A stretch of 37,790 nt of DNA from Candidatus Saccharimonadota bacterium (GCA_017645955.1 JAGCNM010000050.1:1-37790), one strand, 5' to 3'; counted from the stretch's first letter, positions 1 to 8,050 are shown. The notes: generated by a model not told the origin, from the sequence alone. Made by a program: numbers and translations.

Positions 1-2
1 AA

Positions 3-971
3 AGAATTCCATACGTTCCGCCAACACCAGAACCAACTCCTACACCTACACCGGAACCTGAACCAGAACCAACTCCAACTCCAACTCCGGAGCCAGAACC
101 AACTCCTACACCTACACCGGAACCTGAACCAGAACCAACTCCAACTCCAACTCCGGAGCCAGAACCAACTCCTACACCTACACCGGAACCTGAACCAGAG
201 CCGACACCAATTCCGACTCCTATCCCAACTCCTATCCCAACTCCTACACCTACACCGGAACCTGAACCAGAGCCGACACCAATTCCGACACCGATTCCGA
301 CTCCTATCCCAACTCCAATCCCAGAACCTGAGCCAGAACCAACTCCGACTCCAACTCCGGAGCCAGAACCAACTCCGACTCCAACTCCAGAACCAGAACC
401 AGAACCAACCCCAATCCCAACCCCAATTCCTATTCCAGAACCGACTCCTACGCCGGAACCTGAATGGGGTAAATCTGGCGATCCACATGCTGGCGACCTC
501 GTAGATCCGTCCGACCTCGTAGACCCAGCCGCGGAAGTTACTCGTGAGGAAAGCGAAGAAGTCAACGCAGGTAACCAAGGTTACGTAGATGACAACCAAG
601 CCACTCCAGGCTCCGGTAGCGAACAAAACGGCATCAACGAAGAAACTGGCTTTGCCGAAAGCGGCATCATCGCTGAAGGTGCAAATACCGATGAGGGAAG
701 ACTACCTGGTGGCGAAAACCAAGCAACAGCAGGCAACGAAGAAACTGGTAACCAAGAAGGAGAAACCGTCGAGACGCCTTCAATGGCAGGAGAAAACGCC
801 TACTGGGACGAAGAAACAATTGATGAAGGTATACAAGTAGATGAATCCGGCAACGAAGCTCAAGCCGAAGCCGCCGCAACAGGCGGGGAAGACGGCGGAG
901 GCGCCGAAGTCGGAGGCGATAATTACACTGATGCGGGCGAAGAAGCGGCCGTAGAAAATGGAGATTTCTAA
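3..971 (+). CDS. Pro/Glu/Thr-repeat surface protein, 5'-truncated by window edge
   Basis: The frame is open from the left edge to the TAA at 969-971, so only the C-terminal 322 residues are visible. Residues 1-156 are almost entirely PTP, PEP and PIP dipeptide-type repeats, an extended rod-like composition typical of wall-spanning stalks. The rest is acidic, Gly/Asn/Glu-rich low complexity (for example the repeated DLVDP near residue 165) and ends in NGDF without sorting motif or membrane segment. Two exact copies of a 66-bp unit start at 27 and 93, with a third partial copy at 159. The next gene starts within a few bases of the stop, so the two are probably co-transcribed. An extracellular stalk or adhesin is an inference from composition; the N-terminal domain that would define function lies outside the window. 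Confidence 0.75.
   Translation, partial: RIPYVPPTPEPTPTPTPEPEPEPTPTPTPEPEPTPTPTPEPEPEPTPTPTPEPEPTPTPTPEPEPEPTPIPTPIPTPIPTPTPTPEPEPEPTPIPTPIPTPIPTPIPEPEPEPTPTPTPEPEPTPTPTPEPEPEPTPIPTPIPIPEPTPTPEPEWGKSGDPHAGDLVDPSDLVDPAAEVTREESEEVNAGNQGYVDDNQATPGSGSEQNGINEETGFAESGIIAEGANTDEGRLPGGENQATAGNEETGNQEGETVETPSMAGENAYWDEETIDEGIQVDESGNEAQAEAAATGGEDGGGAEVGGDNYTDAGEEAAVENGDF
27..199 (+). repeat. 66-bp tandem repeat (22-residue unit) in the Pro/Glu repeat gene
   Basis: Positions 27-92 and 93-158 are identical; a third copy from 159 matches for 41 bases before diverging into related PTP/PIP codons. The unit encodes alternating PEP and PTP motifs. Exact nucleotide identity, rather than only protein similarity, points to recent duplication and to possible length variation between strains. 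Confidence 0.9.
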
Positions 972-972
972 A

Positions 973-2304
973 ATGAAGAAAACTTTTCAAACAACTAAAC
1001 TATTAACTTTAACACTCGGTCTAGCTGCCTTCTCGCTAGCGGGGAACATGTTTACGCCATCTCCAGCATCGGCACTTGTCGACACGCCTTGGGGCCCAGA
1101 GCGTACTACCTTTACATGGGATGACCCAGCTCCGTATGCGACTTTTAACTCAATTACGGATAACCCTAGCGTCGGAGACGAACGAAACTTCGTTCGTATC
1201 CGTGAAGTAAGCGATGACGAACATTATAAAGATGAAGTAGAACTCGAAGTAGGTAAAACTTACGAAGTATATATATACTATCACAATAATGCCGATGCGC
1301 ATGAAGTAGGGAAGACCGCTATCGGTATCGCCGATGGCGCTTCAGTAAAATCGAGTTTCCCAGCAACAGTAAAAGCTGGCGAAAAAGCGACCGTCTCGGC
1401 TACAGTCTTTGCCGCGGATACTGACCCACTTGCGGTTTGGGATGGTGCCTATATGACTTCAACCCAAGATGTTTACCTTCGCTATGTTCCAGGTACGGCA
1501 ATTATTCATAACGGCGGTACCCTAGATGGGACTTCAATTGGTCCTGACTATCTCTTCGGTGATGGCGCTTTACTCGGTTACAATAAATTCTCCGGTCTTT
1601 TACCGGGTTGTAATGAATATGCTGGTTATATTACCTACCAAATCTTTGTCGATGCTCCAGGTTTTGATATTTCAAAATCCGTAGTTGGCGATGCTACTAC
1701 GGTTGAGCGCGGCGGTGTGGTAACCTTTAAGGTACGCTATCAAAACACTGGTACTATGGACCAAACAAATGTTGTGATAAGAGATGTCTTACCAGACGGA
1801 CTAGAATACGTCGCTGGCAGTGCAAAACTCTATAATAACAATCTTACCGAAGGAAAAGCTGTTAACGATGATATTATCTCGGAAAACGGTATGAACATTG
1901 GCGATTATGCTGGTGGTACCGGCTGGGCTGAGGTAACCTATCAGGCTGTCGTGAAAGACGATGTAAATTGTGGCGACGAACTAACCAACGCTGTTACCGT
2001 CAGTACAAACGATGGCAATAAAAACGCTGGGCTAACTCTGACAGTTACTGGCGATGAATGTAATGTTGTCGTGAAGACTTGTAAGACCAATCCAGAGATG
2101 GAAGGTTGCCAAGAACTTCCGTCAACCGGGCCGCTCGAAATCGTCATGGCATCCGTTATTGCGCTCGGTATCGCAGGAGGTGGCTACTATGTCTACCGTA
2201 CTCGTAAGACATTGAGACAATACGAAGCCGCAGCTAAAGGCGCGGGCCGAACAGATCAAATCGCCGAAGACTCTTCCCAAAAACCAGATAATATGGTAGA
2301 ATAG
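973..2304 (+). CDS. DUF11 surface protein with LPSTG sortase anchor
   Basis: The start at 973 is preferred over an in-frame ATG at 958 because GGAG (960-963) sits 9 nt upstream and the resulting N-terminus is a clean signal peptide (MKKTF, hydrophobic core, ASA near residue 34). A DUF11-like beta-sandwich covers about residues 230-360, with the family's VTFKVRYQNTG and VVIRDVLPDGLEYV stretches. LPSTG at residues 382-386 is followed by a membrane segment and RTRK, the classical LPXTG arrangement. Unlike most LPXTG proteins, about 30 further polar residues follow the RTRK block. It sits directly behind the Pro/Glu repeat gene and probably shares its transcript. The likely role is a wall-anchored adhesin or surface-layer-like component; the ligand is unknown. 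Confidence 0.85.
   Translation: MKKTFQTTKLLTLTLGLAAFSLAGNMFTPSPASALVDTPWGPERTTFTWDDPAPYATFNSITDNPSVGDERNFVRIREVSDDEHYKDEVELEVGKTYEVYIYYHNNADAHEVGKTAIGIADGASVKSSFPATVKAGEKATVSATVFAADTDPLAVWDGAYMTSTQDVYLRYVPGTAIIHNGGTLDGTSIGPDYLFGDGALLGYNKFSGLLPGCNEYAGYITYQIFVDAPGFDISKSVVGDATTVERGGVVTFKVRYQNTGTMDQTNVVIRDVLPDGLEYVAGSAKLYNNNLTEGKAVNDDIISENGMNIGDYAGGTGWAEVTYQAVVKDDVNCGDELTNAVTVSTNDGNKNAGLTLTVTGDECNVVVKTCKTNPEMEGCQELPSTGPLEIVMASVIALGIAGGGYYVYRTRKTLRQYEAAAKGAGRTDQIAEDSSQKPDNMVE
2294..2302 (+). promoter_or_regulatory. Possible extended -10 promoter for rplU
   Basis: TGGTAGAAT matches the TGnTATAAT pattern seen throughout the window with one mismatch and overlaps the end of the preceding gene. Predicted start near 2309, then AAAGG (2319-2323) and ATG at 2330. 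Confidence 0.45.
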
Positions 2305-2329
2305 TCTATAGTCTAAATAAAGGATTAAT

Positions 2330-2638
2330 ATGAAGAAAGCAGTTATCCTCGTTGGCGGGAAGCAATATCTCGTCGAGGAAAAAGAGACCCTACGGGTGGA
2401 CCTCCTCCCGGAAGGAACTAAAGAGCTCGAAACTGATGCTTTACTTGTAATCGATGGCGATAAAACCACTGTCGGTACTCCTACGGTAAAAGGCGTTAAG
2501 GTTTCAGCTAAAGTCAAAACGCCTGAAGTAAAAGGTGATAAACTCCGCGTGATTCGCTACAAAGCGAAAAAGCGCGTCCACACCGAAACTGGTCACCGCC
2601 AGAAATACTCCGAAATCGAAATCGTAAAAATCGGATAA
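2330..2638 (+). CDS. rplU: Large ribosomal subunit protein bL21
   Basis: The 102-residue product has the usual length of bL21 and its signatures: an N-terminal AVILVGGKQYLVEE strand, the GTPTVKGVKV loop and the C-terminal VIRYKAKKRVHTETGHRQKY rRNA-binding segment. bL21 binds 23S rRNA in the large subunit. The start is supported by AAAGG 6-7 nt upstream. In most bacteria rplU is followed by rpmA (bL27); here a hairpin terminator and parA follow instead, so rpmA must be elsewhere or absent. Recognition is firm. Confidence 0.97.
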   Translation: MKKAVILVGGKQYLVEEKETLRVDLLPEGTKELETDALLVIDGDKTTVGTPTVKGVKVSAKVKTPEVKGDKLRVIRYKAKKRVHTETGHRQKYSEIEIVKIG

Positions 2639-2666
2639 AAAATAAACCCCACGGGGTTTATTTTTT
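2639..2666 (+). terminator. Rho-independent terminator after rplU
   Basis: AATAAACCCC and GGGGTTTATT form a stem with a very short loop, followed by a T-run. The T-run runs straight into the parA extended -10. Confidence 0.9.
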
Positions 2667-2667
2667 A

Positions 2668-2676
2668 TGCTATAAT
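2668..2676 (+). promoter_or_regulatory. Extended -10 promoter of parA
   Basis: TGCTATAAT with no -35-like hexamer at the expected distance. The predicted transcription start (about 2683) is only 4 nt before the parA ATG and no Shine-Dalgarno fits between them, implying a nearly leaderless mRNA. Confidence 0.75.
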
Positions 2677-2686
2677 CGTAAGTATT

Positions 2687-3463
2687 ATGGCGCAGGTGAT
2701 ATGTATTACGAACCAAAAAGGCGGCGTCGGAAAGACAACGACCGCCGTTAATCTCGCATATTATCTTGCGAAAAGTAAGAAGAAAACGCTTTTAATTGAT
2801 TTTGACCCCCAGGGTAATGCGACTTCTGGTCTCGGTATTGAGAAAAACGATAAAAATGGTCTTGGTCTGACTATGACCGAAGTAATCTTAGGTCAAGCCG
2901 AACTAAAAGACGCTATCCGTTCAACGAAGTATAAAAATTTTAATCTCGCTCCGACTACCCCTGAACTTGCGAACGCCGAGGTCGAGATAACTAGCATGCA
3001 AAGAAAATTCGTTCGTCTTCGCGACGTAGTTCGTAGTGTAGAAAAAGATTACGACTATATTATTATCGACTCGCCTCCGTCCTTAAGTTTATTAACGGTT
3101 AATGGCATGATTGCGAGTAATTATCTATTATTGCCGGTCCAAACCGAGTTTTACGCCCTAGAAGGCGTCGCGCAGCTTCTTGAATCCATGAAACTCGTCA
3201 TGAAACAAGCTAATCCAAATTTGAAACTCCTCGGCGTTCTTGCGACGATGTATGATAAAAGAACTAGCCTCTCGGCTCAAGTTTACGCCGAAATTAGAAA
3301 ATACTTTAAACAGCTAACCTTTAAAACTACAATCCCGCGTAACGTTCGTGTCGCTGAAGCTCCGAGCCATGGCGTCCCAGTCGGAGCTTATGATAAGTTT
3401 TCTAAAGGCGCAAAAGCCTACAAAGAATTTGCCAAAGAGGTAATAGAAAGGACAAAGAAATGA
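2687..3463 (+). CDS. parA: ParA/Soj chromosome-partitioning ATPase
   Basis: 258 residues, normal for chromosomal ParA/Soj. It has the deviant Walker A box NQKGGVGKTTTAVNLA (residues 8-23) with the signature lysine, IDFDPQGNATSGLG and the Walker B-like DYIIIDSPPSL. ParA dimerises with ATP on nucleoid DNA and moves ParB-parS complexes during segregation. The parB start overlaps the parA stop (ATGA), so the two are translationally coupled. There is no leader or Shine-Dalgarno before the ATG. The family also includes MinD-like proteins, but the adjacent parB makes ParA secure. No parS-like 16-mer palindrome (TGTTTCACGTGAAACA type) was noticed in the window. Confidence 0.95.
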   Translation: MAQVICITNQKGGVGKTTTAVNLAYYLAKSKKKTLLIDFDPQGNATSGLGIEKNDKNGLGLTMTEVILGQAELKDAIRSTKYKNFNLAPTTPELANAEVEITSMQRKFVRLRDVVRSVEKDYDYIIIDSPPSLSLLTVNGMIASNYLLLPVQTEFYALEGVAQLLESMKLVMKQANPNLKLLGVLATMYDKRTSLSAQVYAEIRKYFKQLTFKTTIPRNVRVAEAPSHGVPVGAYDKFSKGAKAYKEFAKEVIERTKK

Positions 3464-4299
3464 AAGGATTAGGAAGGGGATTTGAAAGTCTAATCCCGAC
3501 GGAATTAATTGACGACGAGTTTGATCCTACAGCGACAGAAGACAAGAAAGAAAGTAAGCTAAAAGAATTAAAACTCGATGACATAGTTCGCGACGAGGAC
3601 CAACCCCGACGCGAGTTTAACCAAGAAGCCCTAGACGCGCTCGCCGCTTCAATCAAAGAACATGGCGTCCTGCAACCAATCGTCGTTACGAAAGAAGACG
3701 GGAAGTACAAAATAGTCGCCGGTGAAAGAAGGTGGCGCGCCGCGAGAATTGCTGGATTAGAGAAAATCCCCGCAATCATCCGTTCCTTAGATTCTCAGAA
3801 TCGCCTAGAGCTTTCAATCATTGAAAACGCGCAACGTGAAGACTTAAACGCGATTGAACTTGCAACCGCATATGCGAAATTAAAAACTCAGTTTAATCTT
3901 TCTGCGGAAGATATTGCCGCCAAAGTAGGGAAGAGTGAACAAACCGTCCAAAACACGCTTCGTCTTCTAACTTTACCCGAAGACGTTAAGAAAACTATGG
4001 TTAAGGAAAAACTCACTGAAGGCGTAATGAGACCGCTCGTTTCGCGCGACGAAAAGACGATTAGGAAAGTTCTTCCGAAGATTATTAAAGAAGGCTGGAC
4101 CGCGAGACGGGTCGAACGCTATTTTGCCGAAACAACCAAAAAGTCTAGCTCGGCCGCGTTAAAACGCGACGCCTATCGTAAAGACGAAGATAAATTAACT
4201 GTGAAATATAATGTTGTAACGAGAATTTCCGGACGTAGCCTTACCTTTAAATGTAAAAACGACTCTGAACTAAAGGAATTAGTTAAAAAACTCTCATAA
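3460..4299 (+). CDS. parB: ParB/Spo0J partition protein
   Basis: 279 residues, full length for ParB. The CTP-binding ParB/sulfiredoxin domain occupies about residues 40-130, with the box II motif GERRWRAARIAG and the box III motif ENAQREDLNAIE. It is followed by a helix-turn-helix (KVGKSEQTVQNTLRLL, about 165-180) for parS recognition and a C-terminal dimerisation region. The protein loads on parS as a CTP-dependent clamp and stimulates ParA. It overlaps parA by 4 nt; AAAGGACAAAG lies just upstream of the ATG. The N-terminal GLGRGFESLIP matches the conserved ParA-contacting start of ParB proteins. Confidence 0.95.
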   Translation: MKGLGRGFESLIPTELIDDEFDPTATEDKKESKLKELKLDDIVRDEDQPRREFNQEALDALAASIKEHGVLQPIVVTKEDGKYKIVAGERRWRAARIAGLEKIPAIIRSLDSQNRLELSIIENAQREDLNAIELATAYAKLKTQFNLSAEDIAAKVGKSEQTVQNTLRLLTLPEDVKKTMVKEKLTEGVMRPLVSRDEKTIRKVLPKIIKEGWTARRVERYFAETTKKSSSAALKRDAYRKDEDKLTVKYNVVTRISGRSLTFKCKNDSELKELVKKLS

Positions 4300-4325
4300 A
4301 ATCTCTATATTTTTTAAAATAGTTA

Positions 4326-4334
4326 TGCTAATAT
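4326..4334 (+). promoter_or_regulatory. Extended -10 promoter of the FISUMP-like surface gene
   Basis: TGCTAATAT; predicted transcription start 4341, one nt before the ATG at 4342. No Shine-Dalgarno is present, so the mRNA is probably leaderless. Confidence 0.6.
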
Positions 4335-4341
4335 TATAAGT

Positions 4342-6174
4342 ATGAGAAGGTGTATTTTTATAGCTAGAAATGTCGTAGTATTACTTATTATTTTTAGCAT
4401 CACAGTTTTTTTATCAAGTTTTAATGTAAGCGCAGAAACCGAAGTTGTTGATGTAATCAATATTACAGTTCCTGCGGCTTGTACGCTCGAAACGACTTCC
4501 GGTAGCGGCGAGACCTATAATGTTTCCTTAATGCCGGCACAATACGAAGACGACATCGGCCCGACCCCGATTTCAGTCTTTTGCAATACTAACGACGGCT
4601 TCTCAATTTATGCAATCGGTTATTCTAATGAAGAATATGGCAATACGAAAATGTTGTCTAACAATCCGGCAGTTTATTTCGATACCGGAACGAATACCTC
4701 CGGGACGCCTTCTTCCTGGGCCATGAAACTCGAAGCTGTCACTAGCTCCGGAGCTGGCGCCTATACGCCGACTATCGTCAGCCCGTTTAATAATTACGCC
4801 AACGTCCCGACTAGCTACGCGAAGGTCGCGACCGTAGCTAATTCCGTGACAGCTACCGCCGAAGCTTCCTTAAACGCCTACTATGCAGTCTACATCTCCC
4901 CGTCCCAGCTCGCCGGAACCTATAATGGGAAAGTGAGGTATACTATCGTCAACCCGTCATCCGAAATCCCATTACAACCGCAGACTACCGACGCTGGGAA
5001 GATTTGTTATTATCCGAACGGCTCTAACGTTTTAGGGTCGATGGGGTGCCAAACGATAAGTTCGTCTGATACGTCTGCTACACTACTTGCTTCTAACTTT
5101 AGCCGCGATGGTTACGGTTTTGCGGGGTGGTCTACCACTCACGATTATTCTGACTCTACCGGCTTCTATGGTCCGCAAGAATATATTGAATTTACAGCCG
5201 GAACTTATACTGGACAAAATAATGGTTTAAGCCTATATGCTCGTTGGATTAAATCCGCTGGTTCTCTACAGGATTGGTCCGGTTGCTCTAGCCTTCAAGC
5301 CGGCGCCGTTACCGCTTTAACTGATCAGCGGGATAACGAAACCTACGCGGTCGCTAAACTCGCGGACGGCAACTGCTGGATGATTGAAAACATGAGGCTA
5401 GAAAACACTGATACAACTGGCGCGACTAATATTGCTCTAGCCCAAGGTTACGAAACTGGCTTTACTGGTCTCGCTAATCCAGAAGCGCCATGGACTACCA
5501 CTAGTAGCTACACTACCGCAAATAGCCTATATAGTATAGACGGCAGTACCGCTAATACCATTTCGGGTAGTTATCAGGCCAATCGCTTCCCTCGTTACAA
5601 TAACGTTAATACCCCAACCGCCCTAAACGTCGCAGATCGTCCAACTGACCCAACCGCTAATAACTCTACTAACTCTACCTCTAACGCCGGTATGTATAGC
5701 TACGGTAACTACTACACTTGGCCTGCAGCCACCGCAAATACAACCGTAACCTCAGTTAATGACTATAATACTAAATCTATTTGTCCTAAAGGCTGGAGTC
5801 TTCCTAGAGGCGGTGATAAGTCTAGAGAAACTACCAATGATTTCTGGAGTCTCGTTGTGACTAAGCTTAATGGTGGAACTAATCCAGCTAATTATGATAG
5901 CAGTAATAATCCATATTACTACGGTTCTGCTGAGGTTGGTCCTATTGCTAACACTCTTCGCGCTTATCCTAACAATTTCGTCTATTCCGGCTATATCAGC
6001 AGCGGCTCGGTCAGCAGTCGTGGCTCCAACGGTTATTACTGGTCCTCTACTGCTTACGGTGGCGACCGCGCCTACCTCCTGCGTCTTAGTAGCATGTACG
6101 TCTACCCAGGTACCGGATTCAACTATAAGTCTGAAGGGAGGTCTATTCGTTGTATTGCGCCGCCTAGTGCCTAA
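4342..6174 (+). CDS. Secreted protein with InlB-like repeat and FISUMP-like C-terminal domain
   Basis: 610 residues. The N-terminus is a signal peptide (MRRC, long hydrophobic stretch, VSA-ETE near residue 32). Residues about 35-210 are a beta-rich region without a family I can name. About residues 230-300 resemble a Listeria-Bacteroides InlB B-repeat (GYGFAGWSTTHDYSDS and LSLYARW). The C-terminus (about 315-607) has the hallmarks of the FISUMP/C-type-lectin-like fold: DGNCWMIENMRLEN, ICPKGWSLPRGGD, GYYWSSTAYGG and a final RSIRCI. No sorting signal or membrane segment follows, so the protein is probably released or held by other surface components. Such domains are common in Saccharibacteria surface proteins; the role as a host-contact or ligand-binding protein is an inference. 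Own leaderless promoter. Confidence 0.75.
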   Translation: MRRCIFIARNVVVLLIIFSITVFLSSFNVSAETEVVDVINITVPAACTLETTSGSGETYNVSLMPAQYEDDIGPTPISVFCNTNDGFSIYAIGYSNEEYGNTKMLSNNPAVYFDTGTNTSGTPSSWAMKLEAVTSSGAGAYTPTIVSPFNNYANVPTSYAKVATVANSVTATAEASLNAYYAVYISPSQLAGTYNGKVRYTIVNPSSEIPLQPQTTDAGKICYYPNGSNVLGSMGCQTISSSDTSATLLASNFSRDGYGFAGWSTTHDYSDSTGFYGPQEYIEFTAGTYTGQNNGLSLYARWIKSAGSLQDWSGCSSLQAGAVTALTDQRDNETYAVAKLADGNCWMIENMRLENTDTTGATNIALAQGYETGFTGLANPEAPWTTTSSYTTANSLYSIDGSTANTISGSYQANRFPRYNNVNTPTALNVADRPTDPTANNSTNSTSNAGMYSYGNYYTWPAATANTTVTSVNDYNTKSICPKGWSLPRGGDKSRETTNDFWSLVVTKLNGGTNPANYDSSNNPYYYGSAEVGPIANTLRAYPNNFVYSGYISSGSVSSRGSNGYYWSSTAYGGDRAYLLRLSSMYVYPGTGFNYKSEGRSIRCIAPPSA

Positions 6175-6212
6175 CCTCCTCACCACCCAAACTCCCTAAA
6201 AATGATATATTC

Positions 6213-6241
6213 TTGACGTTACAAAGATTCCATAGTAATAT
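6213..6241 (+). promoter_or_regulatory. -35/-10 promoter in the gap after the FISUMP gene
   Basis: TTGACG (6213-6218), 17-bp spacer, TAATAT (6236-6241). Predicted start about 6248, pointing at a terminator 45-70 nt downstream with no ORF between. Confidence 0.55.
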
Positions 6242-6247
6242 AAAGAC

Positions 6248-6318
6248 ACAAAGATTCTAAAGATACTTCAGTGTATACAATAGGTCTTAGAAAGTAGCCC
6301 TTCGGGGCTACTTTTCTA
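6248..6318 (+). ncRNA. Candidate small RNA of about 70 nt
   Basis: The stretch between the 6213-6241 promoter and the strong hairpin terminator at 6289-6318 has no start codon with an RBS and no meaningful ORF. A promoter with near-consensus hexamers and ideal spacing followed closely by a terminator is the layout of a small RNA gene. It resembles no family I can name. The alternative is that the terminator simply ends the upstream surface-protein mRNA and the promoter is fortuitous. Confidence 0.4.
6289..6318 (+). terminator. Hairpin terminator before the RSH gene
   Basis: AAAGTAGCCC and GGGCTACTTT pair around a TTCG tetraloop, followed by a short T-rich tail. Confidence 0.88.
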
Positions 6319-6337
6319 GCAACTTGCCACTCCCTAG

Positions 6338-6346
6338 TGTTATAAT
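6338..6346 (+). promoter_or_regulatory. Extended -10 promoter of the RSH gene (leaderless)
   Basis: TGTTATAAT; the hexamer ends exactly 6 nt before the ATG at 6353, so the predicted +1 is the A of the start codon. Confidence 0.75.
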
Positions 6347-6352
6347 CATCTT

Positions 6353-7831
6353 ATGAACGCTAAAGACTCCCCGCGGATTAAACACGCCATCGAAGTTGCG
6401 ACTAAGGCCCACGAAGGCCAGCTTCGGAAAACCGGCGAACCATACATCGTTCATCCTTTAGCCGTAAAAAAAATTCTCGAAGAATGGGGCATGGATGAAG
6501 ATACGATTATTGCCGGCATTCTTCATGATACCGTTGAAGATACTGATTTAACCTTAGATGATATCAAAAACGACTTCGGTGAAACTGTTGCTTTTCTTGT
6601 CGACGGCGTCACGAAATTAAGTGTCGCCCGTAACGGCATGCGCGATATTGATACCTATCTCCCAGCGACGAAGGATAATTTTCTCCGCCTCATGATTGCG
6701 CTCGGTGACGATATCCGCGTCCTCATCATTAAGCTCGCCGACCGCCTCCATAACCTCCGCACCCTTTCCGCTCTTCCGCCCGATAAACAAAAGAAAGTCG
6801 CGAAGGAAACCCTTGAAGTTTTCGCTCCGCTCGCCGACCGGCTTAACATGGGGCGCCTCCGCGTTGAACTTGCCGATTTGTCTTTTAAGTATGTTGATCC
6901 GAAACGTTATAACGAGCTTAAAGAATTAATCGAAAAATCGAACAAATCAGCCGAAAAATCCCTTAATAAAATCAAAGAGGAAGTCAGCATCGCTCTTAAA
7001 AAAGAGAAAATCGACTTTGAAATCTCTGGGCGTGTGAAGTCGGTTTACTCACTTCATAAAAAACTCGCGAAACATAATCAGAATATCAACGAAATCTACG
7101 ATCTAACCGCTCTTCGGATTATCGTTAATGATATAACCGACTGCTATTTAACTCTCGGTATTATTCACTCGCTCTACACTCCGATGAATGGCCGAATTAA
7201 AGACTATATCGCAATGCCAAAACAAAACGGCTATCAATCTCTCCACACCACTGTTATTACGAAAGATAAACACATCGTCGAGTTCCAAATTCGCACCAAA
7301 GAAATGCACGAGTACGCCGAACGCGGTCTCGCTGCGAGCTTCTATTATAATGAACAGAAACTAACCGAAAACTATAAAAAAGGGAAGATTGAACATCTCC
7401 CAACCAATCTACTCTGGATTACAGAGTTACAAACTACTGCCGCCCGTCTCCGCGAAGGGAAGAAAGTTGATCTTAAAAAACTAAAACTCAATCTATTCGC
7501 TGATAAAATCTTCGTCTATACCCCGAAAGGCGATATTATTGACCTCCCGTACGGCGCGCTCCCGCTCGACTTTGCTTACCGACTTCATTCCGAAATTGGC
7601 GATCACGTCGTCGGCGTTAAGATTAATGGTAAGATGTCGAACTTGAATAAAAAGTTAGAACAGGGCGATGTTGTCGAGATACTTACCTCTAAAAACCAGA
7701 CTCCGAAATCTTCCTGGCTCGATAAAATATTTACTCCGCATGCCCGCGCGAAGCTGCTTCGTGCGCTTAAGCTTCCCGGTCATCACGACGACGCCGAGCC
7801 TAAAAAAAGACGTAAGCCCCGTAAAGTATGA
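6353..7831 (+). CDS. rsh: RelA/SpoT homologue, (p)ppGpp synthetase/hydrolase
   Basis: 492 residues. The N-terminal HD hydrolase domain keeps its ligands (YIVHP at 31-35, LHDTVEDTD at 57-65, and the downstream D of ADRLHNLRTL). The RelA_SpoT synthetase domain follows (about 215-335) with GRVKSVYSLHKKL, DLTALRIIV, KDYIAMPKQNGYQSLHTT and FQIRTKEMHEYAERG. A TGS domain comes next (about 385-450, IFVYTPKGDIIDLP). The C-terminal zinc-finger and ACT domains of long RSH proteins are missing; the protein ends in a basic tail about 35 residues after TGS. Both catalytic halves look intact, so a bifunctional enzyme is likely, making and breaking the alarmone that adjusts growth to starvation. Its stop codon TGA overlaps the promoter of the downstream tRNA unit. 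Confidence 0.94.
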   Translation: MNAKDSPRIKHAIEVATKAHEGQLRKTGEPYIVHPLAVKKILEEWGMDEDTIIAGILHDTVEDTDLTLDDIKNDFGETVAFLVDGVTKLSVARNGMRDIDTYLPATKDNFLRLMIALGDDIRVLIIKLADRLHNLRTLSALPPDKQKKVAKETLEVFAPLADRLNMGRLRVELADLSFKYVDPKRYNELKELIEKSNKSAEKSLNKIKEEVSIALKKEKIDFEISGRVKSVYSLHKKLAKHNQNINEIYDLTALRIIVNDITDCYLTLGIIHSLYTPMNGRIKDYIAMPKQNGYQSLHTTVITKDKHIVEFQIRTKEMHEYAERGLAASFYYNEQKLTENYKKGKIEHLPTNLLWITELQTTAARLREGKKVDLKKLKLNLFADKIFVYTPKGDIIDLPYGALPLDFAYRLHSEIGDHVVGVKINGKMSNLNKKLEQGDVVEILTSKNQTPKSSWLDKIFTPHARAKLLRALKLPGHHDDAEPKKRRKPRKV

Positions 7832-7837
7832 TATAAT
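7829..7837 (+). promoter_or_regulatory. Extended -10 promoter of the tRNA-Thr unit
   Basis: TGATATAAT; predicted start near 7844, just before the broken tRNA copy. The TG overlaps the TGA stop of the RSH gene. Confidence 0.7.
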
Positions 7838-7846
7838 ATAAGCGGT

Positions 7847-7888
7847 GCCGATGTAGCTCCGAGTTGTGTACAGTAGAGCAGCTCATTC
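7847..7888 (+). pseudogene. Broken 5' copy of tRNA-Thr
   Basis: Reads as the first 34 bases of the intact tRNA-Thr downstream (GCCGATGTAGCTC, AGTTG, GTAGAGCAGCTCATTC) but with CG inserted after GCTC and TGTACA inserted in the D-loop. The anticodon 3' side, T-arm and CCA are missing. It is the first part of the transcript that contains the functional tRNA, so it should be removed as 5' leader. Confidence 0.75.
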
Positions 7889-7918
7889 TACGAATGCACC
7901 TTATAAAAGTTAATCTAT

Positions 7919-7994
7919 GCCGATGTAGCTCAGTTGGTAGAGCAGCTCATTCGTAACGAGCAGGTCACAGGTTCGATCCCTGCCATCGGCTCCA
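7919..7994 (+). tRNA. tRNA-Thr(CGT)
   Basis: 76 nt with encoded CCA. The acceptor GCCGATG pairs with CATCGGC; D-arm GCTC/GAGC; anticodon loop TTCGTAA giving anticodon CGT, which reads ACG; T-arm with loop TTCGATC. The anticodon stem has one closing mismatch (A31-C39). Transcribed from the promoter at 7829-7837 through the broken copy. Confidence 0.95.
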
Positions 7995-8018
7995 TTTTTA
8001 TTCTCGTCATTTAACTTA

Positions 8019-8027
8019 TGATATAAT
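8019..8027 (+). promoter_or_regulatory. Extended -10 promoter of the DUF308/glycosyltransferase operon
   Basis: TGATATAAT, start about 8034, followed by AAGGAG (8035-8040) 10 nt before the ATG: a leadered promoter in contrast to the leaderless ones. Confidence 0.7.
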
Positions 8028-8050
8028 AAAAACAAAGGAGACTTTACTAT

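Noticed and set aside
589-990. Overlapping ORFs in other frames of the Pro/Glu repeat gene
   Set aside because: Low-complexity shadows of the long in-frame coding region that runs to 971.
5990-6174. Possible diversity-generating-retroelement variable region in the C-type-lectin-like domain
   Set aside because: No template repeat or reverse transcriptase in the window; the domain fits ordinary FISUMP proteins. Would need a near-copy elsewhere in the genome.
5752-6199. ORFs of 144 and 109 residues over the end of the FISUMP-like gene
   Set aside because: Shadows of the conserved FISUMP-like domain; no RBS.
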